Shown: positions 25,709-34,763 of the stretch, in pieces
Layout: each line of letters starts with the position of its first letter
How positions within the stretch are numbered: position 1 is the stretch's first letter
Assembly (NCBI GenBank): GCA_051892195.1
Contig: JBJFFZ010000104.1
Location: 1-64,000, forward strand
Length of the DNA: 64,000 nucleotides
Source: CAKQOE01 sp051892195
GTDB taxonomy: Bacteria > Bacillota > Clostridia > Peptostreptococcales > Anaerovoracaceae
Reading direction: 5' to 3'
Position numbers and translations under genes: made by a program
Notes under the pieces: model-generated
Database searches by the model: none
Seen by the model: the letters and a program-made list of their open reading frames with translations, nothing else
Told to the model about the DNA's origin: nothing

Positions 25709-26590
25709 ATGGCAGTTTTCACAGGCGCAGGTGTTGCGCTGGTAACACCGTTTAAGGAAGATGGCTCCGTAGATTTTGACAATTACGGGGAACTGATCGA
25801 ATGGCAGATTGCCGAAGGTACCGATGCGATTATTTCATGCGGTACAACCGGCGAAGCATCTACTATGACGGATGCAGAGCAGATCGAAGTTGTAGAATAC
25901 GCAGTAAAGAAGGTTAACGGCCGTGTTCCTGTCATCGCAGGTGCAGGCAGCAACGATACAGCCCACGGAATCGCTCTTTCCAAAGAGCTGGAACGGGTTG
26001 GCGCAGATGCGCTCCTTCACGTCACTCCTTATTACAACAAGTGCACGCAGAAGGGCTACATCCAGCATATGACCGCAATGGCAGACAATGTCAACATCCC
26101 GATTATCCTCTACTCTGTTCCGGGAAGAACCGGTGTCAACGTACTTCCAAAGACAGCCCTGGAGCTTTCCAGGCATCCGAACATTGTAGGCCTTAAGGAG
26201 GCATCCGGCAACATTTCACAGTGCGCAGAGGCCTGCAGACTTCTTCCGGAAGATTTTGCAGTCTACTCAGGAAATGACGATATGATTGTTCCCCTTCTGT
26301 CACTTGGCGGAAAGGGTGTAATCTCTGTCCTCTCCAACGTAGCGCCAAAGGATACCCACCTGATGGTGCAGAAATTCATGGATGGCGATACCGCAGGCGC
26401 AAGAAAGCTTCAGCTGGATATGAAGCCGCTGATCGACGCCCTCTTTGCAGAGGTAAATCCGATTCCGGTAAAGGCTGCATTAGAGATTATGGGCAGATCT
26501 TCCATGAACTACAGAATGCCGATGTGTCCTCCGGAAGAGTCAACCTATGAGCTTCTGAAAAAGGAACTGAAGGCTTACGGTCTGATTTAA
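25709..26590 (+). CDS. dapA: 4-Hydroxy-tetrahydrodipicolinate synthase
   Basis: DapA condenses pyruvate with aspartate semialdehyde, the first committed step of diaminopimelate/lysine synthesis. The 293-aa TIM barrel shows GTTGEASTM (about residues 45-53), the tyrosine motif ILYSVPGRTGV and the Schiff-base lysine in VGLKEASGN (near residue 162). TGGAGGTGATT precedes the ATG. It follows asd by 34 bases. A terminator-like hairpin stands between it and dapB. Confidence 0.96.
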   Translation: MAVFTGAGVALVTPFKEDGSVDFDNYGELIEWQIAEGTDAIISCGTTGEASTMTDAEQIEVVEYAVKKVNGRVPVIAGAGSNDTAHGIALSKELERVGADALLHVTPYYNKCTQKGYIQHMTAMADNVNIPIILYSVPGRTGVNVLPKTALELSRHPNIVGLKEASGNISQCAEACRLLPEDFAVYSGNDDMIVPLLSLGGKGVISVLSNVAPKDTHLMVQKFMDGDTAGARKLQLDMKPLIDALFAEVNPIPVKAALEIMGRSSMNYRMPMCPPEESTYELLKKELKAYGLI

Positions 26591-26599
26591 CGTGATTTC

Positions 26600-26643
26600 G
26601 GGCAATTGCATCGGAGACTGAAATGCAGTTGCCCTGTTTTTAT
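26600..26643 (+). terminator. Terminator-like hairpin between dapA and dapB
   Basis: GGGCAATTGCAT and ATGCAGTTGCCC pair, with one G-T pair, across an 11-base loop and are followed by TGTTTTTATT. It should lower read-through from asd-dapA into dapB, or act as an attenuator. Confidence 0.7.
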
Positions 26644-26674
26644 TCAATGTGTTTATTTATATTGGAGGAACATA

Positions 26675-27424
26675 ATGCTTAGAATTATTCTGAACGGCTG
26701 CAACGGCCGTATGGGTCAGGTGCTTACCAGAATTATCGGTGAAAAAGAGGACATGAAGGTGGTTGCAGGAATCGATGCAAAGCCTCAGCAGATCAACGAC
26801 TACCCTGTTTTCGGTTCTCCGCAGGAATGCAGCGTTGAGGCTGATGTGATTATCGACTTCTCACATTTTTCTGCAGTTCCAAACCTGCTGCAGCACTGCA
26901 TCGACATTAAAACACCTGTAGTGGTTGCCACAACCGCTCTGGATGAGGAATGCTTTGCCATGCTTGCAAAAGCTGCAGAAACAATTCCTGTATTCCGCTC
27001 AGCAAACATGTCCATCGGCATCAATGCCCTGGCAAAAGCAATCACCGCCATTACACCGGTGCTGGAAAAGGAATTCAATGTGGAAATCATCGAAAAGCAC
27101 CATACAAAGAAGCTGGACTCTCCGAGCGGAACGGCGATTCTTCTGGCAGACAAGGTAAATGATGCCTGCGAAACAAAGAAGGAATACATCTACGGCCGTC
27201 ACAGCAAGCATGACGAATTTGATATGAATCAGATCGGAATACATGCAGTCAGAGGGGGCACAATACCAGGAGAGCATACCGTCATCTTTGCAGGTCCGGA
27301 CGAAGTGATTGAACTGAACCATCTGGCACTTTCCAGAGACATTTTTGCCAACGGAGCCATTGCTGCAGCGCGTTTCATCGTGCAGCAGAAAAAGGGTCAG
27401 TACTCCATGGACGATATGTTCTAA
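26675..27424 (+). CDS. dapB: 4-Hydroxy-tetrahydrodipicolinate reductase
   Basis: DapB reduces the DapA product to tetrahydrodipicolinate with NAD(P)H. The 249-aa protein starts with the nucleotide motif LNGCNGRMGQV (residues 6-16) and has the catalytic histidine pair and lysine in EKHHTKKLDSPSGTA (near residue 130-145). The ATG at 26675 follows TTGGAGGAA. It lies 84 bases after dapA, past a hairpin, and 38 bases before dapH. Confidence 0.96.
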   Translation: MLRIILNGCNGRMGQVLTRIIGEKEDMKVVAGIDAKPQQINDYPVFGSPQECSVEADVIIDFSHFSAVPNLLQHCIDIKTPVVVATTALDEECFAMLAKAAETIPVFRSANMSIGINALAKAITAITPVLEKEFNVEIIEKHHTKKLDSPSGTAILLADKVNDACETKKEYIYGRHSKHDEFDMNQIGIHAVRGGTIPGEHTVIFAGPDEVIELNHLALSRDIFANGAIAAARFIVQQKKGQYSMDDMF

Positions 27425-27462
27425 ATAAATAACCTGTCACTAATATTGAAAACGAATACAAA

Positions 27463-28197
27463 ATGGATAATACACAAATGGAAAAAAATGTTTACGATCT
27501 GAAAGACGCATTTGAAATTGCACGGTATATTAAGGAATCCGAAAAGCAGACAATTGCAAAGGCATATATTTCCGGAGATCTTTCTTCAGCAGAATTTAAA
27601 AATGTAAAGAAATTCGGTACCGGAGAATTCTGGGTTCTCATCGGAGATGCTTCCGAAATCATACAGTACGCTCAGGATCACCCTTCAGAAGTCAGGGATA
27701 TGGTTCTGGAAAACAATATGCGCAATTCCGCAATTCCAATGATGGATATTACGGAGGTTCCTGCCCGCATCGAACCGGGCGCCCTGATCCGAAACGGTGT
27801 AACCATTGATAAATCCGCAGTGATTATGATGGGGGCCGTAATCAATATCGGCGCCGTAATCGGAGAAGGCTCCATGATCGATATGAACGCCGTTCTCGGT
27901 GCAAGAGCCAACATCGGAAAGAACTGTCATATCGGTGCTGGTGCTGTTATTGCAGGAGTTCTGGAACCTCCAAGCGCTGATCCTGTAATCATTGAGGATA
28001 ATGTTCTCATCGGCGCAAATGCAGTTGTTCTGGAGGGATGCAGGGTTGGAAAGAATTCTGTCGTAGCTGCCGGATCGGTTGTTACAGAAAATATTCCGCC
28101 GGATTGTGTTGCCGCAGGCTCCCCTGCTGTGATTGTCAAAGCAAAGGACGAAAAAACAGAAAGCAAAACACAGCTGTTAGACGACCTTAGAAAATAG
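27463..28197 (+). CDS. dapH: Tetrahydrodipicolinate N-acetyltransferase
   Basis: DapH acetylates tetrahydrodipicolinate, defining the acetylase variant of diaminopimelate synthesis used by Bacillus and many Clostridia. The 244-aa protein has a small N-terminal alpha domain, then a left-handed beta-helix of hexapeptide repeats (GAVINIGAVIGEGSMIDMNA, GANAVVLEGCRVGKNS) and the diagnostic GVLEPPSADPVIIED insertion. It matches DapH over the succinylase DapD. No Shine-Dalgarno sequence is evident before the ATG at 27463 or the next one at 27478. The aminotransferase and deacetylase that would complete the route are not in the window. Confidence 0.94.
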   Translation: MDNTQMEKNVYDLKDAFEIARYIKESEKQTIAKAYISGDLSSAEFKNVKKFGTGEFWVLIGDASEIIQYAQDHPSEVRDMVLENNMRNSAIPMMDITEVPARIEPGALIRNGVTIDKSAVIMMGAVINIGAVIGEGSMIDMNAVLGARANIGKNCHIGAGAVIAGVLEPPSADPVIIEDNVLIGANAVVLEGCRVGKNSVVAAGSVVTENIPPDCVAAGSPAVIVKAKDEKTESKTQLLDDLRK

Positions 28198-28240
28198 CAG
28201 AAAGACACCTTCCACGGAAAAGTATGCAAATCGTTCTACG

Positions 28241-28277
28241 GGAGCTGTCCCCTTGTTGCGGGACGGCTCCTTTTGTG
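28241..28277 (+). terminator. Terminator of the dap unit
   Basis: GGAGCTGTCCC and GGGACGGCTCC pair (one T-G) across a short loop and are followed by TTTTGTG. It ends about 75 bases before the topB start. Confidence 0.75.
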
Positions 28278-28344
28278 ATATCAATTGGATTTCTGTTATC
28301 TTTTTCAGGCGTTTTTTGCGATGAGGGATTGTGAGGTAATTGCC

Positions 28345-30795
28345 ATGGTAGTTGTATACGCAGAAAAACCAGGCATGGCGAGGCTTTTCGCTGCTGCTCT
28401 GGGGGGCATCGAAATGAACGATCATCAGATCATTTCCTTTTCGGAACTTTCAAAAAATGAAAAAGCGGTGGAACGGCTTCAGCGTTCCCAGGGATATCTC
28501 AAGACCACATTTCAGGGGAAACCCTATTTTATAACCTGGGGTTACGGCCATCTCTGCGAGCTGAAGGATATCCGGGATTACGACGAGAGACTGACAAAAT
28601 GGAAAAATATTCCTCTTCCGTTTATTCCTGAATCCTACCAGTACAAGGTCAAAGAAAGCTCCCGTCCTCAGTTTCAGATCGTCAGCTCCCTTTTTAACCG
28701 GGAAGATGTGGAATATATTGTCAATGCAACAGATGATGACCGGGAGGGTGAGGCTATCTTCTGTTATACCTATGAGCTTTCAGGCGCTCAGCACAAGACA
28801 TTTCGGGCCATCCTGAACAAGCAGACCCAGGGTGAGATTATCCGTGCTTTTTCCGAACTTTCCGAAAAACGGACCAACATAGAAAATGCAGCCCGGGCCA
28901 GAGGGATTGCAGACTGGCAGATCGGCATTTCCATGACCATCAAGGCAACACTTCAGTACGGTGAGTTCGGCGATACATACAACATCGGAAGAGTTATGAC
29001 GCCCACCCTCAATCTGATTGTGGAAAGAGAAAAGCAGATTGCTTCCTTCCGTTCCAATGTGTCCTATGCCGTAAAGATCCGGGCGGTTACAGCAGACGGC
29101 AGTGAGTTCACTGCCGAATACGAGGAAAAATTTCCTACAAAAGAGGCAGCAGAAGCGTTTGTATCCAGGCTGGATCTTTCCACCTGCCGCGTCAGCCAGA
29201 TGGAAAACAAAAAAATCTCTGAAGGGGCGCCCTTCCCCTACTCTCTTGATACACTGCAGAAAGCGGCCAATGAAACATTTGGAATGACTGCCAGCGACAC
29301 GCTGGCGGCAGCCCAGAAGGTATACGAAGGCTATGGCAGCGGCGGAAGTCTCAGTTATCCCCGTACAGATGCAACCCACTATACAGAGGATATGAAGGCG
29401 GAGATTCCCAAATATATCCTTCAGCTTGCAAAGCTTGAGGAATATGCACCTTTTGTAGAAAAACTGGGAGACAAAATCACCATACCAAAGAAATACTTTG
29501 ATGACAAAAAAGTGGATTCTCATGCAGCCCTTTCTGTAACAGAGATCCTTCCCCCGCTTCATCGACTGTCCTCAGGAGAACGCAATATTTATGACCTGGT
29601 GGCCCGCTCCGTAATCATGCTGGCCTACCCTGATTTCAAATACATCCGAACCAGGGTGACACTCAATATCAGCGGGCATGATTTTACTGCAAAGGGACGC
29701 AAGATCACAGATCCCGGGTGGACGGAGCTTCGCATCCAGAAAAAAAAGCAGAAAATCAACCCTGAGGACCGGCAGCTCCCTGAGCTGAAAAAGGGAGATG
29801 CCCTGGGTGCATCCTCGGAAATCGCAGAAACAAAAACCCAGAAGCCTTCCCGCTACACGGATGCTTCCCTGCTGACCGCCATGAAAAACTGCGGGAAAAA
29901 TGTAGAGGATCAGGATTATGCCCGGGTACTGTCTGCCATCGACGGAATCGGAAGGCCTTCCACCCGTGCCGCCACAATCGAAAAGCTGGTGCGGACCCAG
30001 TATGTCCGCCGGCAGAAAAATCATCTGATTCCAACTCAGAAGGCCATGCTTCTCATGGACCGACTGCCGGTTCAGGATCTGAAAAGCCCGGAGCTCACAG
30101 CCCACTGGGAAACTGTACTGGACAAAATTGCAAAAGGTGACGCCAGCGCTGAGGATTTCATCAAAGATGTTCAGCTCCGCGCAAAAGAATGGTGCAATAC
30201 CATCTACGGTGATAAAATATCACTCACAAAAAATGAAGCCGGCGATGTGGACATCGCGTCCTCCGCAAAAAAACCGGTGAAATTCCCTGCCAGCGCATAC
30301 GGGCATACCTTTTCCGAAGAGGAAATCCAGAATCTGACCCGGGGAGACACCTATTTTTTTTCCAGACTGATTACGAAAAACGGAACCCGTTTTTCTGCCT
30401 GGGTGCAGTACCGGGATCAGGAGCTGAAGTACTACCGCACCAACCCGTTTCTTGAAGCTGCTGCAGTATGCCCGCGGTGTCACAGTAAAATGTATCCTCT
30501 GGATGATAATTCCATTTCATGTCCCCGTGGCTGTGTACATATTCCCGGAACCGTTGCCGGGAAAGCCCTGACCATTCAGAACCAGTACGATCTGCTTACG
30601 AAAGGAGAAACCTCTGCCATCAACGGATTTATCAGCAGAAAAACAGGCTCTCCCTTTTCCGCAAAACTGATTCTGGACCCTCACTTTAAGGTTGCATACA
30701 GCTTTGATTTCAAGCATCCGGAAAATACAGAAAAAGCATCGTTTTATTCTCCCCCTTCCCTCATAGGTTGTCAGTATCACGAGGTCTGGGAATAA
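28345..30795 (+). CDS. topB: Type IA DNA topoisomerase III
   Basis: Topoisomerase III cuts and passes single DNA strands to relax and decatenate DNA. The 816-aa protein has an N-terminal TOPRIM domain with DDDREGE (residues 130-136), the GRVMTPTLNL segment (GRVQTP in most members) near 215, the catalytic tyrosine in SYPRTD (Tyr338), and a C-terminal part with two topoisomerase-repeat-like units and a CPRC...CPRGC zinc motif near 708-730. The ATG at 28345 follows GTGAGGT. It comes after the dap terminator and converges on the helicase-like gene at 30880-34242, sharing a bidirectional terminator with it. No conjugation genes are near, so a plasmid or ICE origin is not indicated. Confidence 0.92.
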   Translation: MVVVYAEKPGMARLFAAALGGIEMNDHQIISFSELSKNEKAVERLQRSQGYLKTTFQGKPYFITWGYGHLCELKDIRDYDERLTKWKNIPLPFIPESYQYKVKESSRPQFQIVSSLFNREDVEYIVNATDDDREGEAIFCYTYELSGAQHKTFRAILNKQTQGEIIRAFSELSEKRTNIENAARARGIADWQIGISMTIKATLQYGEFGDTYNIGRVMTPTLNLIVEREKQIASFRSNVSYAVKIRAVTADGSEFTAEYEEKFPTKEAAEAFVSRLDLSTCRVSQMENKKISEGAPFPYSLDTLQKAANETFGMTASDTLAAAQKVYEGYGSGGSLSYPRTDATHYTEDMKAEIPKYILQLAKLEEYAPFVEKLGDKITIPKKYFDDKKVDSHAALSVTEILPPLHRLSSGERNIYDLVARSVIMLAYPDFKYIRTRVTLNISGHDFTAKGRKITDPGWTELRIQKKKQKINPEDRQLPELKKGDALGASSEIAETKTQKPSRYTDASLLTAMKNCGKNVEDQDYARVLSAIDGIGRPSTRAATIEKLVRTQYVRRQKNHLIPTQKAMLLMDRLPVQDLKSPELTAHWETVLDKIAKGDASAEDFIKDVQLRAKEWCNTIYGDKISLTKNEAGDVDIASSAKKPVKFPASAYGHTFSEEEIQNLTRGDTYFFSRLITKNGTRFSAWVQYRDQELKYYRTNPFLEAAAVCPRCHSKMYPLDDNSISCPRGCVHIPGTVAGKALTIQNQYDLLTKGETSAINGFISRKTGSPFSAKLILDPHFKVAYSFDFKHPENTEKASFYSPPSLIGCQYHEVWE

Positions 30796-30818
30796 AAGTT
30801 AAAAATGTCAATTCATAT

Positions 30819-30874
30819 AAAAAAACAGGCCTTCTGCCATCTCAACGCCAAGATACCAGAAAGCCTGTTTTTGC
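30819..30874. terminator. Bidirectional terminator between topB and the helicase-like gene
   Basis: AAAAACAGGCCTTCTG and CAGAAAGCCTGTTTTT form a 16-bp stem with one mismatch and a 20-base loop. A and T runs at both ends make it work in both directions. Confidence 0.85.
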
Positions 30875-30879
30875 ATATG

Positions 30880-33800
30880 CTATTTTACACGGACAACATC
30901 AAAATCCTCCTGTATCATTTTATAGAGCATGGTGTCACTCCAGACCACAGAGCTGCCGATGACTGCAATCTTTCCGGATACCCCGGAAAACATGCGGTTC
31001 AGCACACGCACATCGTTTACCATGGATACACTGTTATAGGATGTTCTGTCACATCCCAGAACAAGGAGAATCTCTTTTGCCTTTCCGAAGATATCAAATT
31101 CTTCCATCGTAATGATATTTTCGTTTTTAAACCGATACAGGAAATTTGAAATATCAAGGGATTTCAGTTTTCCGTTCCGCAGCAGCTGCGAAGCTGCCGG
31201 AAGAATTGAAATCAGCTTTGTATTGATCAGATTTCGCAGTCCTTCCACCACAGAGCGGTACGGTGAAATGATATAAAAATCGCAGTTCGGACTCCGGAAA
31301 AAATCCATTCCATAAACAGAAATCATATTGTTTATCAGAGAAAGAACCACTTTTCCCTGTTCTTCCACATAAAAGGTATTTTTGTCGGCAGTCTTTCCGT
31401 TGATATCCATAAAACGGCAGGACTTTAGAGAATACCTGTCGGCAAAACCGTTCTTTTGCGGAATAAGCATATCCTGATAGCTTCGGTTCAGGAACCGGAC
31501 GATGGCATCATCGGAATCATGAACCACCATAAGCCGGGCATCAGGCAGCTTCTTTTCTCCTAAAGCACAGTCATACAGGGAAATCCCTTTTCTTTCAAAA
31601 AACTCAGGAACAGAGGCCATTTTCAGAAGAATTTCCTCTGCCAGATACGGGAGAACCCCGGAAACCTTCTCGCTCATCTGATCCCCTATAAGGATCAGCT
31701 TTCTCGATGAAGTCAGAGCCTGGAACGCATCCTGCGTGCTCCAGGAGCCGGCATCTGCCACAATCACTGTCCCCACGGAATTTCTTCCTGCAGCAGAAAT
31801 AAGCTCGGGAAAAGCATTCTTTGGAACAGAAATAACCGGAATAAGGATCTGAAATGTAGCAAAGGCATGATCGAATACTTTTTTGGGAATCCGATTCAAA
31901 TCGCCGTTGTTAATAATCTTCAGGAGAAGATTGATATTTTTTTTTGCCTTTTCAGAACTGCGTACAAACGTCTTGATCAGCTGAAATGCGAGAAAAAGGA
32001 GATTTTCTGAAAGCTCCATATACTCCTTTGTCATAAAAGGAGCCTGATGGGTCATCCCCTCCGGAAGCTCTATATTTTTCGATTTCACAGGAATTCCGTC
32101 AATCCCCTGATCAATCATCTCCGAAGCATCCCGCATTGCGAAGCTTACGGATGCCTTTTCCGGCTCCAGGGCTTCCTTTTCCTGATACATATATTCGTAT
32201 ATCTTTGTCAGATCCTTGTAGTCAAGCACCACAGCCTGATCCCTGCTGACCCTGCGAAGCTCCTCCAGCTCCTTCCTCTGCTTTTCCTCCCATTCCTCCG
32301 CCTCCTTCAGAAGCTCCTTGCACCGTTCATAGCGGTCCCGGACCTGTATCTGAAGCTGCTCGATTCTTGCAATCTGTCTTTTTTTGTCCTGAATAGTCGT
32401 CTTGAGACTTTCCGCGTGGGACATCAGGCGATTATAGCGATTGGTAGACGAGGTCCGGACAATTTTGTACAGCCGCTGTTCTCTGGCAGACATACTCTCG
32501 AACAGATCGTCCATCTCCTCTTCCGTTTCATCAAGCTGAAGCTCCACTTCCGTCAGAGAATCTGACAATCCTGTATATCGTTCATTGAGCTGCCGGAGGC
32601 GATCCATATGCTCCTCCATTTCATCCCGCAGCTGATCCGGTTCCAGCTCCGGAATACTGCAGACTGCCCCATACTGCATCCCTGCCTCTTCCCGCAGTTG
32701 AGACAGCTTCTGATACAGCTCCAGAAAAGACTCTCTGATCTTATTCCAGTCCTGCTCCGCTGATTTTTTCCTGAACATTGCTTCGCATAATTCCCGGATT
32801 CCTATGAAATCAAAGAAATCCAGCAGACGCTTTGTTTTAAAATTGCTGTGAAGCTCATTGATATCTTTATAAAGCATTTCGGTATCTTCCATGATCCGGT
32901 TCCTGTTTCCAAGATACAGCACCGGCAGGCCCCAGTTTTCTTCACTCTGAAAGATATTCCGTGCAGCCCGGGTATAATAGATATCGTTTACGGTTCCGTA
33001 TTTTTTTTCCTTGGCATCAAAAAGGCCGGTCATGTTTTTCCCGTCCGGATGGGACATATAAGATGCCAGTCCATATGCTTTCGTTTCATTTGCAGTCAGA
33101 ACAATCAGCTCTGTTTTTCGAAGCTCCTCCGGAACGAGGAAATATGAAACCCCTGCATTTTTTACCTGCTCAAAAATTGCGTCCGGCTTTTCTATATTTG
33201 CCAGAAAACGCGCTTTTTCAACGATATGTGCAGCGGCCACTGCCTTTATGATCCCTTCTCTGTCTGTACCCGCCGGTGCATTTACCAGGCGGATCCGGCT
33301 GTCCGACGGTTCTTCCAGCGCATAGTTTACGACATACTGCTGGAAAAAATCCAACGGTCTTGATCCCGGCCACTTCCCCACAGGCCACGAAAAGGGCCGG
33401 TTCATATGAATGAAGTCCGCCAGATCCGGTTTTCCCTTTTTTTCCGAATTGAGCAGCTGCTGAACAGGTAAAAAATCACCTCTTTTTAACACTTTTTCAA
33501 TATCAGAAATAACAAAGGAGGTTTCCGGAAGTATTTCCTTCTGAAATTCACTGGCCGGGCTTTGCTTTTTTTCCTTTCGTTCCTTTCGGTCTTTTCGGGA
33601 TTCTTCCTGAGAAAGACTGATCTTGTTATGAACAGCTGCATGTAAATTTTCTGCGCCTTCATACGGAACTTCTTCCACATATACCGTAGTCGAATTGTTC
33701 TTCTTGTTTTTCAGATCGGAAATAAGGAATCCCAAAGAGGTCAGAACGTCCCGATCCAGTTTTTCCAGATGCTCAAAGTTCAGAGACGATATTTTACAGT

Positions 33801-34242
33801 ATTCTTCAGAAAAATTTCTGTTTTTCTGAAGAATCTGTTTTTCTCCTTCTGAATAATCCGCTGAAGTGTTCTTGGAGATAAACCCAAGAAGCGCCATAAA
33901 CGGAATAATATAAAAGGAATCTCTCCGCATCTTTCCTTTTGCATCAACCCGGAACAGACAAAGACTGCTGCGAAGATCGGTCAGCATCTCTGCTTCTTCC
34001 TGCGGAATCACCCGATCTCTTTTTTTATAGATGGCATCCATCAGTCTCTCAACACTGTAGTTGCCGATGGAAACCAGATAATCTACATCTCTTTTTTCTG
34101 AGTTTTCCCATGGAAGAACGGGTTTTTCCGAAACCATTCTGCTGCAGTCAAAGCGAACCCCGTTATTTTTCAAGACAGGCCGAAAGGCCTGAAGCCTCTC
34201 CCAGTGCCTTAGGATCCGGCTGATCTCCTGTTCAGTGTACAT
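30880..34242 (-). CDS. Catalytically degenerate SF1 (UPF1/DNA2-like) helicase with central coiled coil
   Basis: This 1120-aa protein has the framework of SF1B helicases but has lost their ATPase residues. RPFSWPVGKWP and DFFQQYVVN (282-306) precede the motif I position, which reads VNAPAGTDREG (320-330), where active relatives read VNGPPGTGKTT. The motif II position reads VIVADAGSW (826-834) instead of a DEAG/DEAS box; motif III is LILIGDQMS (849-857); the QG.E and RRLNVALTRA elements are replaced by DIFGKAKE (1050-1057) and RVLNRMFSG (1079-1087). A charged coiled coil fills about 530-665. The ATG at 34242 has GGGAG upstream. The frame is unbroken over 3.36 kb, so the protein is probably functional without hydrolysing ATP. 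Its job is unknown. Confidence 0.75.
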   Translation of the reverse strand: MYTEQEISRILRHWERLQAFRPVLKNNGVRFDCSRMVSEKPVLPWENSEKRDVDYLVSIGNYSVERLMDAIYKKRDRVIPQEEAEMLTDLRSSLCLFRVDAKGKMRRDSFYIIPFMALLGFISKNTSADYSEGEKQILQKNRNFSEEYCKISSLNFEHLEKLDRDVLTSLGFLISDLKNKKNNSTTVYVEEVPYEGAENLHAAVHNKISLSQEESRKDRKERKEKKQSPASEFQKEILPETSFVISDIEKVLKRGDFLPVQQLLNSEKKGKPDLADFIHMNRPFSWPVGKWPGSRPLDFFQQYVVNYALEEPSDSRIRLVNAPAGTDREGIIKAVAAAHIVEKARFLANIEKPDAIFEQVKNAGVSYFLVPEELRKTELIVLTANETKAYGLASYMSHPDGKNMTGLFDAKEKKYGTVNDIYYTRAARNIFQSEENWGLPVLYLGNRNRIMEDTEMLYKDINELHSNFKTKRLLDFFDFIGIRELCEAMFRKKSAEQDWNKIRESFLELYQKLSQLREEAGMQYGAVCSIPELEPDQLRDEMEEHMDRLRQLNERYTGLSDSLTEVELQLDETEEEMDDLFESMSAREQRLYKIVRTSSTNRYNRLMSHAESLKTTIQDKKRQIARIEQLQIQVRDRYERCKELLKEAEEWEEKQRKELEELRRVSRDQAVVLDYKDLTKIYEYMYQEKEALEPEKASVSFAMRDASEMIDQGIDGIPVKSKNIELPEGMTHQAPFMTKEYMELSENLLFLAFQLIKTFVRSSEKAKKNINLLLKIINNGDLNRIPKKVFDHAFATFQILIPVISVPKNAFPELISAAGRNSVGTVIVADAGSWSTQDAFQALTSSRKLILIGDQMSEKVSGVLPYLAEEILLKMASVPEFFERKGISLYDCALGEKKLPDARLMVVHDSDDAIVRFLNRSYQDMLIPQKNGFADRYSLKSCRFMDINGKTADKNTFYVEEQGKVVLSLINNMISVYGMDFFRSPNCDFYIISPYRSVVEGLRNLINTKLISILPAASQLLRNGKLKSLDISNFLYRFKNENIITMEEFDIFGKAKEILLVLGCDRTSYNSVSMVNDVRVLNRMFSGVSGKIAVIGSSVVWSDTMLYKMIQEDFDVVRVK

Positions 34243-34294
34243 ATTAACTCCCAAATGATCCATAAATTAACCACGGACAGGTTGTTTCAGTGAA

Positions 34295-34666
34295 TTATTT
34301 TACAGCAATGCATTCAATTTCAAGCTTGCATCCCTTTGGAATTGCCGCCACCTGAACACAGCTTCTTGCCGGAAACGGTTCCTGAAAATGTTCCGCATAT
34401 ACAGCATTCACTGCTGCAAAATCCTCGAGATCGGAAAGAAATACCGTTGTTTTGATTACATTTGACATAGACATATGGTTTTCTTTCAGAATATTGCGGA
34501 TGTTTGTAAGAGACTGGGCAGCCTGCTCCTCCACAGTTTCCGGAATCATTCCGGTCTTTGGATCCACCGGAATCTGACCTGATAAAAACATCATATCGCC
34601 ATGAACAATTGCCTGGGAATAAGGTCCGATGGCCGCAGGGGCCTCTAATGTTGAAATCACTTTCAT
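34295..34666 (-). CDS. ridA: RidA family enamine/imine deaminase
   Basis: RidA hydrolyses reactive 2-aminoacrylate and related enamines/imines released by PLP enzymes such as threonine dehydratase. The 123-aa protein shows IGPYSQAI near the N-terminus, LSGQIPVDP, and the C-terminal RSCVQVAAIPKGCKLEIE with the active-site arginine (about residue 103) and glutamate. The ATG at 34666 follows AGGAGG. It lies 97 bases downstream of ilvA on the same strand, and IlvA is its classic source of substrate. Confidence 0.94.
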   Translation of the reverse strand: MKVISTLEAPAAIGPYSQAIVHGDMMFLSGQIPVDPKTGMIPETVEEQAAQSLTNIRNILKENHMSMSNVIKTTVFLSDLEDFAAVNAVYAEHFQEPFPARSCVQVAAIPKGCKLEIECIAVK

Positions 34667-34763
34667 TGTCAATCCTCCTATGTCTGCACATCCATGATTC
34701 GCGGAACACAAATCAAAGGTCCCCATGCCGTCAGCAGACTGTTGCTTTATGTAAGAAATGGGA

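Noticed and set aside
27463..28197. Assignment as DapD (succinyltransferase)
   Set aside because: Length, the EPPSADPVIIED insertion and the overall pattern match the acetyltransferase DapH.
28345..34242. topB and the helicase-like gene as part of an integrative conjugative element
   Set aside because: There is no integrase, relaxase, type IV secretion gene, direct repeat or tRNA-end attachment site, and both genes resemble their neighbours in style.
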